Shown: in pieces, positions 55,452 through 63,396 of the stretch
How the letters are laid out: every line of letters begins with the position of its first letter
Numbering within the stretch: the first letter of the stretch is position 1
Origin: Actinomadura atramentaria DSM 43919
GTDB lineage: Bacteria > Actinomycetota > Actinomycetes > Streptosporangiales > Streptosporangiaceae
Length of the DNA stretch: 64,000 nucleotides
Assembly (NCBI RefSeq): GCF_000381885.1
Contig: NZ_KB907213.1
Coordinates: 222,043 to 286,042 of the forward strand
Direction: 5' to 3'
The notes under the pieces: generated by a model
The model's input: only the letters and a program-made list of their open reading frames with translations
Told to the model about the DNA's origin: nothing
The model's database searches: none
Position numbers and translations under genes: made by a program

Positions 55452-56135
55452 ATGGCGTCCGTGCTGAGAGTCGCCGAACTGTTCGGCCCGACGCTCCAGG
55501 GCGAGGGGCCGAGCCTCGGACGGCACGCCGCGTTCGTCCGGCTGTCGGGCTGCAACCTCGCCTGCTCGTGGTGCGACACGCCGTGGACGTGGCAGTGGCG
55601 GGTCTACGACCGGGCGGCCGAGCAGACGGCGATGCCGGTGGACGCCGTCCGCGACTGGGCGCGCGGCCGTGCCGACCTCGTCGTCATCACCGGCGGGGAA
55701 CCGCTTCTGCAGGCCGGGCCGGTCGCCGAGCTGGTCGCGGGGCTCGCGGGCACCGCCGTCGAGATCGAGACGAACGGGACGGTGGCGCCGCCGCCCGAGC
55801 TGCTCGTCGAGCACGTCGCGTTCAACGTGTCGCCGAAGCTCGCCGGTGCGGGCGGGCCCGAGCACCGGCGGCTCCGCGAACGGGCGCTCCGGGCGCTGGC
55901 CGACTCGGGGCGCGCGCGGTTCAAGTTCGTCGTCGCGGACGCCGCCGAACTCGACGAGGTCGCCCGCGTCCAGGCCGCCCACGGGCTCGACGACGTGTGG
56001 ATCATGCCGGAGGCGACGTCCGCCGGACGGCTCCTGGAACTCCTGCGCGACCTGGCCGACCCGGTCATCGAGCGCGGCTGGAACCTCGCCCCCCGGCTGC
56101 AGGTCCTGCTGTGGGAGGACGCCCGTGGCCGCTGA
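55452..56135 (+). CDS. queE: 7-carboxy-7-deazaguanine synthase QueE (radical SAM)
   Basis: 227 aa radical SAM enzyme with GCNLACSWCD, Cys34, Cys38 and Cys41 (C-x3-C-x2-C), followed by the SAM-binding VVITGGEPLLQ. It contracts the pterin ring to 7-carboxy-7-deazaguanine. It completes the preQ0 pathway in this operon. Its 3' end overlaps the next gene by eleven bases. There is no QueF, which reduces preQ0 toward queuosine. Confidence 0.94.
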   Translation: MASVLRVAELFGPTLQGEGPSLGRHAAFVRLSGCNLACSWCDTPWTWQWRVYDRAAEQTAMPVDAVRDWARGRADLVVITGGEPLLQAGPVAELVAGLAGTAVEIETNGTVAPPPELLVEHVAFNVSPKLAGAGGPEHRRLRERALRALADSGRARFKFVVADAAELDEVARVQAAHGLDDVWIMPEATSAGRLLELLRDLADPVIERGWNLAPRLQVLLWEDARGR

Positions 56136-56820
56136 CGCGAACGGACCCGGACGGAGTCGTCCTTTCCCCGCGACCGGCCCGCACGTGTGCGGAAGCGGGC
56201 CGTGTACCGCGCGGGGAAGCGTCTCTGCCGCCCAGGCCGCATCCACGGTAACCCGGCCGGGCCCGCGCTGGATCGCGGTCGCCGGTGGAACGCTGCCGTC
56301 TGGCCGATGGCGGCCTGCGACGGCGATCCGGGACCTGTGGTGGTTGAGCGTTCCCGTCACCTGGGCGCTGGCGGAAGACCTCGGGGAAGCCCGGCGGACC
56401 GGCGCCGCGCCCGCGACGGGGTTCGACTGGCCGCACGCCGTCCGGATCGCCGCGGCGATGGGCGGTCGGCTCCCGACGTCCGCCGAGTGGGAGTGGATGG
56501 CGGGCGGCGGCCACCGCCGCTACCCGTGGGGCGACGACGAACCCGGCTACGACGGGCCGCTGCGCGCGAACCTGCGCGGGCTCGGCCTCGGCGGCCCGTC
56601 CCCCGTCGGGAGCTTCCCCGACGGCGCGACGCCCGACGGTGTCCTGGACGTGGCGGGCAACGTCTGGGAGTGGACGGCCACCGCCGTGCCGGGCGGACGG
56701 GTCGTGCGCGGCGGCTCGTACCGGTCGATCAGCCTGTACGCGCGCTGCGCGTACGTCAACGAGGTCCCCGCCGGGCTCGTCTCACCGGGCATCGGCGTGC
56801 GGGTGGTGAGCGACGCGTGA
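56125..56820 (+). CDS. SUMF1/EgtB/PvdO-fold protein (C-type-lectin-like)
   Basis: 231 aa from GTG 56125, inside queE's 3' end, chosen because GGGAGG lies six bases upstream. The family's core is present: GGRLPTSAEWEWMAGG, YPWGDDEPG, DVAGNVWEWTATAV, VVRGGSYRS and a GVRVV end. The FGE active-site Cys pair is not in place (GGSYRSISLYARCAY), so it is not a formylglycine generator; an oxidase of the EgtB/PvdO kind, or a binding protein on the CLec fold, are both possible. Translationally coupled on both sides. Confidence 0.78.
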   Translation: MAADANGPGRSRPFPATGPHVCGSGPCTARGSVSAAQAASTVTRPGPRWIAVAGGTLPSGRWRPATAIRDLWWLSVPVTWALAEDLGEARRTGAAPATGFDWPHAVRIAAAMGGRLPTSAEWEWMAGGGHRRYPWGDDEPGYDGPLRANLRGLGLGGPSPVGSFPDGATPDGVLDVAGNVWEWTATAVPGGRVVRGGSYRSISLYARCAYVNEVPAGLVSPGIGVRVVSDA

Positions 56821-57245
56821 CGGACGACCGGCTCGTGATCGTCGGCTGCTCCCGGCGCAAGCGGGCGACCGACGTCCCGCTCCCGGCGCTGGACCTGTAC
56901 GAGGGCGGGTGCTTCGCCGCGCTGCGCGCCCGCCTCGGGGGACACCCCGCGCTGCGCGCCCGCGTGCGCATTCTGTCCGCCGAGCACGGCGTGGTCGCGG
57001 CCGACGAGCCGCTCCTGCCGTACGACCGCCGCCTGGACCACGACCGCGCGGCGCGGCTGCGGCCCGCCGTCGCCGCCGCGCTCGCCGCCGAAGGGCCGAT
57101 CCGCGAGGTGCTCGTCGTGGCCGAGCCGCTGTACCTGCTGCTCGTCGCGGACGTGCTGGCGACGGGACCGCGCGTCTGGTGGACGCCGGACCCGCGCGAC
57201 GCGCCCTTCGCCCACACCGTTCTGGACCGATGGGGATGGCCATGA
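56817..57245 (+). CDS. DUF6884-like protein
   Basis: 142 aa from GTG 56817 (GTGA overlap). VIVGCSRRKRATDVPLPALDLYEG, RVRILSAEHGVVAADEPLLPYDRRLD is the pattern of the DUF6884-like family (a Cys-Ser-x-Lys/Arg opening and a SAxHG loop), whose function is unknown; members appear near nucleic-acid and nucleobase chemistry. No membrane segment. Stop overlaps the next ATG. Confidence 0.65.
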   Translation: MTDDRLVIVGCSRRKRATDVPLPALDLYEGGCFAALRARLGGHPALRARVRILSAEHGVVAADEPLLPYDRRLDHDRAARLRPAVAAALAAEGPIREVLVVAEPLYLLLVADVLATGPRVWWTPDPRDAPFAHTVLDRWGWP

Positions 57246-57778
57246 CCAGTGAACCGACCCGCCTCTTCGAGGGGCGCCGCGTCTGGCAGGTGACGACGCC
57301 CGCCTTCAACGCGGCGATCCGGCTGATCGCGGACGCCGAGCGGGCCCACGGCCCGGATCTCGTCGTCGGTATCCGGCGCGGCGGCGCGCCGCCCGCCACC
57401 GCGCTCGCTTCGGCGCTCGGCGTGCGGTGCGCGTTCGTCTCCGCGCGGCACAACGCCGACGACCGCATCGGCCTTCCGGCGACCGGCCGGGTCGGTGTGG
57501 AGACCGGCGACCTCGGCCGCGCCGCGCGGCGGGTCCTGCTGGTCGACGACATCTGCGGGTCCGGCGCGACGCTCCGGGCCGTCCGGGCCGCGCTCGCGCG
57601 CACGCTGCCGGGCCTCGAATCGGTTCGCGCCGCCGCGCTCTGCCGCAACCTCGGCGCGGGAGCCGACCTCGACGTCTGGATCTGGGACGTCGCGGACTGG
57701 ACGGTCTTCCCGTGGGAGGCGCGTCCGGCCCGACCGGTCGAGTCCCTGCCGCTGCCGAGCGGGGTGCGGCGCCCGTGA
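57242..57778 (+). CDS. Phosphoribosyltransferase
   Basis: 178 aa. The PRPP-binding loop VLLVDDICGSGATL (acidic pair followed by GSGAT) is clear, as is the earlier VVGIRRGGAPPATALASALG strand-loop. In the 7-deazapurine antibiotic pathways (toyocamycin, for example) a phosphoribosyltransferase couples preQ0 to ribose phosphate; this gene could do the same here, given the preQ0 genes upstream. ATGA overlap with the previous gene; the next start (GTG) lies within its stop region. Substrate is inference. Confidence 0.82.
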   Translation: MTSEPTRLFEGRRVWQVTTPAFNAAIRLIADAERAHGPDLVVGIRRGGAPPATALASALGVRCAFVSARHNADDRIGLPATGRVGVETGDLGRAARRVLLVDDICGSGATLRAVRAALARTLPGLESVRAAALCRNLGAGADLDVWIWDVADWTVFPWEARPARPVESLPLPSGVRRP

Positions 57779-58893
57779 CGACGATCGCGTTCGTTCTCCT
57801 GTCGTACAGCGCGGACGTGCCGGCGGGGCTGGAACGGTCGGTCGCGGCGCTCGCCGCGGGGCTGCGGGAACTCGGGCACCGGGCCGTCATCGTCACGGCG
57901 GCGGGCCGGGCGTCCTCCGCCGACACCGATGTCGTCGCGCTCGACTCGGTCCGCCTCGCGGACCCCGCCACGGAGGACGACCTGCTCGCCGCACTCCGGC
58001 ACCCCGAGGTCGCCGACGAGGTTTCCGCGCTGCTGAAGCGGCTCGACGTCGACATCGCCTGCTGGGCGGACGCCTCCTGGGGGCTCGGCTACCTCGCGCC
58101 CGCCCCGGCGGGCGTCCGCACGGCGCTGTACGCCGCCGTCATGCGCACCGACCCGCTGTTCGACGAGGCCGCCGCCCAGGCGTCGGTCGTGGTGACCACC
58201 AGCCCGTTCATGCTGCGCGAGGCGGCGGCCGAGGGCTACGACACCGCGCGCTGGGCGGCGGTGCCCAACGCCCTGCTGACCAGCGGGAAGCCGCCGGGCG
58301 CGGTCCGGCGCGAACTGCTCCGCCGCGCCGGTCCCGTCCGCATCGTCGCGCGTGCCGAGCCGCACAAGGGCGTCCGCGAGCTGATCGAGGCGATCCCCGC
58401 GTCCACGCGACGCCCGGTGGAGATCGTGCTCGCGGCGGCCGGGTTCGAGTACTGGCCCGGCATGCAGGACGACGTGATCGACGAGTGCCGCCGGGCCGCG
58501 CGCACCAAGCCGAACGTGCGCGTCCTGCCCGCTCTGCCCTGGCGCGCCGTCCCGGACTTCTTCGCCGGAGGCTGCCTGACGATCATCTCCACGACCAGCC
58601 CGGAGAGCTGGTGCAACGCCGCCGCCGAAGCGCTGTCGGCGGGCACGCCCGTGGTCGCCTACGACTTCGGGCACGTCCCCGACCTCGTCGGACGCGCGGG
58701 CGTCATGGTCCCGCCCGGCCGGACGGCGACGGAACTGTGGACGGCCGCGAACTCCCTGCTGCGCGACCGCCGCGCCTACCGCGCGGCCAGCCGGGCGGCC
58801 CCCGGCCGGGTCGCCGCGCACACCCCGTCCGCCGCCGCCGCGGCCTTCCTCGACGCCGTGACACGCCACCGAACCGGCAGGAGCCGACCGTGA
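57775..58893 (+). CDS. GT4-type glycosyltransferase (first)
   Basis: 372 aa GT-B fold. N-terminal ERSVAALAAGLRELGHRAVIVTAAGR is the donor-independent domain's start, RIVARAEPHKGVRELIEAIP and the nucleotide-sugar EAL(SA)GTPVVAYDFGH with SPESWCNAAAEALSAGTPVV are the GT4 signature. It would transfer a sugar to the operon's product. Coupled by GTGA on both sides. Confidence 0.85.
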   Translation: MTTIAFVLLSYSADVPAGLERSVAALAAGLRELGHRAVIVTAAGRASSADTDVVALDSVRLADPATEDDLLAALRHPEVADEVSALLKRLDVDIACWADASWGLGYLAPAPAGVRTALYAAVMRTDPLFDEAAAQASVVVTTSPFMLREAAAEGYDTARWAAVPNALLTSGKPPGAVRRELLRRAGPVRIVARAEPHKGVRELIEAIPASTRRPVEIVLAAAGFEYWPGMQDDVIDECRRAARTKPNVRVLPALPWRAVPDFFAGGCLTIISTTSPESWCNAAAEALSAGTPVVAYDFGHVPDLVGRAGVMVPPGRTATELWTAANSLLRDRRAYRAASRAAPGRVAAHTPSAAAAAFLDAVTRHRTGRSRP

Positions 58894-59609
58894 ACCTCCC
58901 CACCGACCGCGCGCCGCTCGGCCTGGCCCCCGGCGGCGTCGCGCTGATGGTCGCGACCCATCCCGACGACGAGACCCTGGGCGCCGGGGGGACGCTGCAC
59001 CGGATGGCGCAGGCCGGACTCACCGTCCACGTGCTCGCCGTCGCGTGCTGCACCCACCGGATGTGGGGCGGGTACAGCGACGTCGCCCTGCGCACCAAGG
59101 AGTTCCACGCCGCGTGCGACGCGCTCGGCGTCGCCGGACGCGCGATCGGCTGGGCCGACGACGACCGCGCCCGCGCTCCCGGCCGCCACCAGAAGGAACT
59201 CGTCGACCTCGTCGAATCCGGGACCGAGGTCTCGCTCACCCAGGTCGCCCCCGACGTCCTGCTGATGCCCGCCGGCAACGCCTTCCACCAGGACCACCGC
59301 GCCGTCCACGCCGCGTGCCTCGCCGCCGTCCGGCCCGGCGGCTCGGCGCGGCCGACGCCCCGCATCGTCCTCGGCTACGCCGGTCCCGAGGATTCCTGGA
59401 CGCCGAACGCGGAGCAGTGGAGCGTCTTCGTGGACACCACCGCGAGCTGGCCCGCCAAGGGGAAGGCGCTCGCCGCGTACGGCTCCCAGCTCCGCGGCGA
59501 CGGCCATCCGCGCAGCGTGTCCGCGATCCGGACGCTGGACGCGGCGCACGGCATCTCGATCGGCGTGCCGTTCGCCGAGCGCTTCGTGCCCTACCGGGTC
59601 GCGAGCTGA
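58890..59609 (+). CDS. PIG-L family N-acetylglucosaminyl deacetylase-like protein
   Basis: 239 aa. Zinc motifs THPDDETLGAGG (His24, Asp27) and FHQDHRAVH. Members deacetylate GlcNAc on small molecules, as in mycothiol (MshB) and various glycosides. Placed between two glycosyltransferases, it may act on a GlcNAc added by one of them. Overlaps its neighbours by GTGA and TGATG. Confidence 0.88.
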   Translation: MNLPTDRAPLGLAPGGVALMVATHPDDETLGAGGTLHRMAQAGLTVHVLAVACCTHRMWGGYSDVALRTKEFHAACDALGVAGRAIGWADDDRARAPGRHQKELVDLVESGTEVSLTQVAPDVLLMPAGNAFHQDHRAVHAACLAAVRPGGSARPTPRIVLGYAGPEDSWTPNAEQWSVFVDTTASWPAKGKALAAYGSQLRGDGHPRSVSAIRTLDAAHGISIGVPFAERFVPYRVAS

Positions 59610-60328
59610 TGTCCGACGCCGTGCTGGTGGCGCACCAGCCCGCCTACCTGCCGTGGGGCGGCTACTTCGCGCGGCTGCTGGACGTTCCGCGTCTCGTCGT
59701 GCTCGACCACGTGCAGTTCAGCGAACGCGGGTTCCAGCACCGCAACCGGGTGCTGCGGGCCGGGGGCGGCGCGCAGTGGCTGACCGTGCCCGTCCGCCGC
59801 AGGTTCGGGCAGCCGCTGACCGACGTCGTCCCCGATGGGAGGCTCTGGGCGCGCCGCCACTTCCGGACGCTCGCGCAGAACTACGGCCGCGCGCCGTGCT
59901 GGGACTCGTACGCGCAGGGCCTCGACGAGCTGTACGCGCGGCCGTGGGAACGGCTCGTCGACCTTGATCTGGCGCTGACCGGGTTCCTTCTGGACGCGCT
60001 CGGCCTGTCCGTCGAACTCGTCCGGTCCAGCTCGATCGGCCCGGCCGGGGCGCGCACCGACATGCTCGTCGACCTGTGCCGCCGGACCGGCGCGCGGACG
60101 CTGCGCGTCGGGACGGGCGCGACCGGATACCTGGACGCGGCAGCGCTCGCAGCGGCGGGCATCGACGTCGAGGTGTCCACCTTCGCGCTTCCTCCTTATC
60201 CACAGGCGGGCGGCGGGCCGTTCACCGATGGGCTGTCCGTCCTGGACCTTCTTCTCCATCGCGGGCCGCACGCGCGTGCCGCCCTGGCCGCCGGTGCGGC
60301 CACTTCACGCTGGAGTGCGCTCCCATGA
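59609..60328 (+). CDS. WbqC-like family protein
   Basis: 239 aa. HQPAYLPWGGYF at residues 9-20 is the diagnostic WbqC motif; QFSERGFQHRNRVL and WLTVPVRRRFGQ follow. WbqC-like proteins occur in sugar-nucleotide and glycan clusters; their chemistry is unproven. Cytosolic. ATG overlaps the PIG-L stop; ATGA leads to the RT-like gene. Confidence 0.85.
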   Translation: MSDAVLVAHQPAYLPWGGYFARLLDVPRLVVLDHVQFSERGFQHRNRVLRAGGGAQWLTVPVRRRFGQPLTDVVPDGRLWARRHFRTLAQNYGRAPCWDSYAQGLDELYARPWERLVDLDLALTGFLLDALGLSVELVRSSSIGPAGARTDMLVDLCRRTGARTLRVGTGATGYLDAAALAAAGIDVEVSTFALPPYPQAGGGPFTDGLSVLDLLLHRGPHARAALAAGAATSRWSALP

Positions 60329-61125
60329 CCCATCCCGCGGCGCACAGCCTCATGCCGCTGCTCGTTGATCCCGCCCGGCTGAAGCGGTGCGCGCGTGCGT
60401 GCATGCGCCGCCCCGCCGGGCCCGGCGCGGACGGCGTCACCTGGGCGCGGTACCGCGACGGCCTCGACGCCCGCATCGCCGAACTCGCCGCGCGGCTGCG
60501 CGACGGCACGTGGCGGCCCGGGCCCGTGCGCGCGGTCTCGCTTCCCTCGTACGGCAAGGACCTGGCGCTGGCGGTCCCGACCGTCGGCGACCGTGTCGTT
60601 CACCGCGCGCTGCGGACGGCCGCCGAGCCGGTCCTGGAATCCGACGCCTACCCGCCGTGGATGTTCGGCTGGCGGCGGCGGGCCGGACGTGTCGACGCGC
60701 TCGCCGTCGCGGCCCGGCACCTGGCCGCCGGACGGGTCTGGGTCGCCGACCTCGACGTCGCCGCCGCGACCTCCGGCGCGGACCTGGACGAGACGGTCTC
60801 GTGGCTCGCGCGGTTCGTCCGCGACGGCTCGTTCCTCGCCGTCGTCCGCCGGGCGCTCGCCGCGCTGCCCGTGCCGCTCGCGCCCGGCAGCGGACTGACG
60901 CCGCTGCTGACGAACCTGCGCCTGGTGCCCGTGGACCGGCGGCTCGACGGCATGGCCGTCGTCCGGGTCACCGACAACTACACCGTCTTCTGCTCGACGC
61001 GCCGCGCGGCCGAGTGCTCCGCCGAGACGGTCGCCGACGCACTGGCCGCCTCCGGGCTCACGCCGAACCGCGCCAAGTCGAAGGTGTGGCGGCCGAACCC
61101 CGAAGACCTCTACCTCGCCGGATGA
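60325..61125 (+). CDS. Reverse-transcriptase-like protein with altered active site
   Basis: 266 aa. The order of group-II-intron-type RT blocks is preserved: GPGADGVTWARY (opening), ALAVPTVGDRVVHRALRTAAEPVLE, WMFGWRRRAGR in place of the GFRPGR block, VWVADLD (Asp142/144) as the motif-A position, PGSGLTPLLTNLRLVPVD as the template-contact block, and VRVTDNYTVFC where most RTs have YADD: Asp217 is kept but the second Asp is Asn218. No maturase or endonuclease domain follows. It sits in the middle of a coupled operon, not near a group II intron or DGR. Function unknown; could be a catalytically changed polymerase or a nucleic-acid-binding remnant. Confidence 0.78.
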   Translation: MTHPAAHSLMPLLVDPARLKRCARACMRRPAGPGADGVTWARYRDGLDARIAELAARLRDGTWRPGPVRAVSLPSYGKDLALAVPTVGDRVVHRALRTAAEPVLESDAYPPWMFGWRRRAGRVDALAVAARHLAAGRVWVADLDVAAATSGADLDETVSWLARFVRDGSFLAVVRRALAALPVPLAPGSGLTPLLTNLRLVPVDRRLDGMAVVRVTDNYTVFCSTRRAAECSAETVADALAASGLTPNRAKSKVWRPNPEDLYLAG

Positions 61126-62396
61126 ACGCGCTCCTGTACTGCACGTTCAACGGGGCCGCGAACTGCACGAACGGCATCGGCCGCCAGACGCGGACGCTGC
61201 TGGGGGCGCTGTCGCGGCGCTGGGACGAGCTGCTGGCGCGGGTCGGTCCGTTCACGCCGTTCCTCGCCATCCCGAAGCCCGGCCCGGCGACATGGGCGTA
61301 CGATCCGGCGCTCCTCGCCGAGACCGAGCGCGTCCTGGCCGCCCGGGGCGGGCGCGTGTTCGCGCTCGACTACGACACCGACGCGCCGTTCTGGTCGCCG
61401 GAGGTGTGGGGGCAGCTCTCGGCGGGCGCTGCCGCGCTCGGCCGCCGTCTCTCGCGTCGGTTCGACCGGACGGCGCTGATCGCGGTCGACACTCCGTTCC
61501 TCGGGGTCGGCAGTTACGCGCTGCCGTCGAATGTGCGGGTCTTGCTCACGCCGTACGGGACGGCGCACTGGCACAACCACCCGCATCCCGATCCTGCGCG
61601 TCTCGCGTGGGAGCGCGAAGGGCTCGCCGCCGTCGGCGAAAGGGTGTTCGTGGCGGACATCGGGGACGCCCTGAGCCGCCATCTCGTCGAGGCGTACGGG
61701 GTGGGGGAGCAGCACTTCGTCCCGTGCCGCTCGGCGCTTGACCTGACGGCCCCCGACCTGCAGCCACTGCCCGTCTCACGGGCGCGCGCCGTCGCCGCCG
61801 AGTACGGGGTGCCGCTGGACCGGCCGCTCGTCCTGGTCATCGCCCGCACGGACCCGACCAAGGGCGTCGACCGGCTCATCGCCGCGCTCGGGCCGCTCCG
61901 CGACCGGGTCCACCTGGCGGCGATCGTCGTGCCGTTCGACGGCGCGGACCCGCTCATCGAGTCCTACCGTCGGCAGATCGCCGAACACCGCCTGCGCGCG
62001 ACGCTCGTCCCGCGCTTCACCCGGGAACTGCCGCGCGCGCTCGCCGGCCTGCCCGGCACGGCGGTCGTGGCGTGCCCGTCCCGGGGCGAGGCCCTCGCCA
62101 ACGTCCCGCTGGAGACGGCACTGTGGGCGCGGCACGGCGGACCGGTCGTCGTCGCGCCGGCGCTCGGCGGCTTCCCCGAGACCATCGCCGACGGACGCAC
62201 CGGCCTGCTCTACGATCCGGACGATCCCGGCGGCCTCACCGACGCCGTGCGCCGCGGCGTCGAACTGACCGACGTCGAACGGGCCGCCTACTGTCGCCGC
62301 GCGTACCGGCGCGTCGCCGGCGAACGCGACATCGTCCCGGCACTCGGCGAGACACTCGCGCGCCTCTTCCAGCATGGCGCGGCGGTGAGCCGGTAA
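61122..62396 (+). CDS. GT4-type glycosyltransferase (second)
   Basis: 424 aa. N-terminal NGIGRQTRTLLGAL, PLVLVIARTDPTKGVDRLIAALG, then the donor-binding SRGEALANVPLETALWARHGGPVVVAPALGGFPETIADGRTGLLY-type segment, GT4. Overlaps the RT-like stop (GATGA). Last gene of the operon; a 94-base gap separates it from the exonuclease. Confidence 0.85.
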   Translation: MNALLYCTFNGAANCTNGIGRQTRTLLGALSRRWDELLARVGPFTPFLAIPKPGPATWAYDPALLAETERVLAARGGRVFALDYDTDAPFWSPEVWGQLSAGAAALGRRLSRRFDRTALIAVDTPFLGVGSYALPSNVRVLLTPYGTAHWHNHPHPDPARLAWEREGLAAVGERVFVADIGDALSRHLVEAYGVGEQHFVPCRSALDLTAPDLQPLPVSRARAVAAEYGVPLDRPLVLVIARTDPTKGVDRLIAALGPLRDRVHLAAIVVPFDGADPLIESYRRQIAEHRLRATLVPRFTRELPRALAGLPGTAVVACPSRGEALANVPLETALWARHGGPVVVAPALGGFPETIADGRTGLLYDPDDPGGLTDAVRRGVELTDVERAAYCRRAYRRVAGERDIVPALGETLARLFQHGAAVSR

Positions 62397-62490
62397 TCTC
62401 TTCGCCGTCCCCGCGCCTGGTCGCGGCGGGCACCCGTCCGCCCCGGTCAAAGGCGATACCGCACCCGCGAACGCCCGAGGGGAACCGGCG

Positions 62491-63318
62491 ATGACGCCTC
62501 TGCTTGCCGTGGACGGCCACCACCTGCTCTACCGCTCCTGGTGGGGCTTTTCCGAACGCCGCATCACCTCCCGCGACGGAACCCGCGATCTCACCGGCGT
62601 CTTCGGCTTCCTGGCCATCCTGCGCAAGACCCACCTCGAAGCCGCACCCGACCACGAGATCGTCGTCGCCTTCGACGGCGAGAACTCCCACGCCGCCCGC
62701 AAAGCCCAGGACCCCGACTACAAGGCCAACCGCGCCACCGCCGACCACAGCCCCATCCGCTCCCTGCCGATGGTCAAGGACGCCCTCGACGCCGCCGGCA
62801 TCCGCTGGATCGAACTCCACGACCACGAAGGCGACGACGTCATCGCCACCCTCACCCACGACGCCACCCGAGCCGGCCGCACCGTCACCTGCTACTCCGG
62901 CGACCGCGACCTGCTGCAGCTCGCCACCGACACCGTCACCATCCTCAACCCCGCCCGCCACCGCATCACCCCCGCGGACATCCTCGCCCGCCACCATGTC
63001 ACCGCCCGCCAATGGCCCGACTACCGGGCCCTCACCGGCGACCCCTCGGACAACATCCCCGGCGTCCCCGGCATCGGCCCCAAAACCGCCGCCCGCCTCC
63101 TCGCCGACGGCCTCCACCTCGACGACCTCCCCAACAGCCCCCGCCTCACCCAGCCCCGCTGCCACACCATCCCCACCTACTGGACCCGCCTCCTCACCTG
63201 GCGCAACATGATCCGCCTCAACACCACAATCCCCCTCCCACCAGCCACCACGACCACCAAACCCACCCCACCCCTACCCCGCGCCGCCACCCTCCTGGAA
63301 GACCTCAACCTCTGGTAA
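62491..63318 (+). CDS. Stand-alone 5'-3' exonuclease (FEN/Pol I 5'-nuclease type)
   Basis: 275 aa without a polymerase domain. Metal-binding acidic residues in LAVDGHHLLYR, FDGENSHAARK, GDDVIATL, SGDRDLLQL, and the helix-3-turn-helix DNA-binding GDPSDNIPGVPGIGPKTA. Cuts 5' flaps; actinobacteria commonly have one besides the PolA copy. The tail is short. Its codon use is locally very C-rich in the third position. Next to a CRISPR array but not part of a known cas module. Confidence 0.9.
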   Translation: MTPLLAVDGHHLLYRSWWGFSERRITSRDGTRDLTGVFGFLAILRKTHLEAAPDHEIVVAFDGENSHAARKAQDPDYKANRATADHSPIRSLPMVKDALDAAGIRWIELHDHEGDDVIATLTHDATRAGRTVTCYSGDRDLLQLATDTVTILNPARHRITPADILARHHVTARQWPDYRALTGDPSDNIPGVPGIGPKTAARLLADGLHLDDLPNSPRLTQPRCHTIPTYWTRLLTWRNMIRLNTTIPLPPATTTTKPTPPLPRAATLLEDLNLW

Positions 63319-63396
63319 CCAAATCGGGGCCCGCCCCGTTGCAGGATTGCCGAAGCGCATCCGCGTACACGCACGCCGACGCCAATCGCGTCACAG

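Noticed and set aside
53735..56135. The que genes as a queuosine tRNA pathway or dpd DNA-modification cluster
   Set aside because: No QueF, TGT, QueA/G or DpdA-like gene is visible in the window; the downstream genes point elsewhere.
60325..61125. Retron or group II intron RT
   Set aside because: No ncRNA or maturase/endonuclease domain, no intron-like flanking structure, and the catalytic loop is altered.
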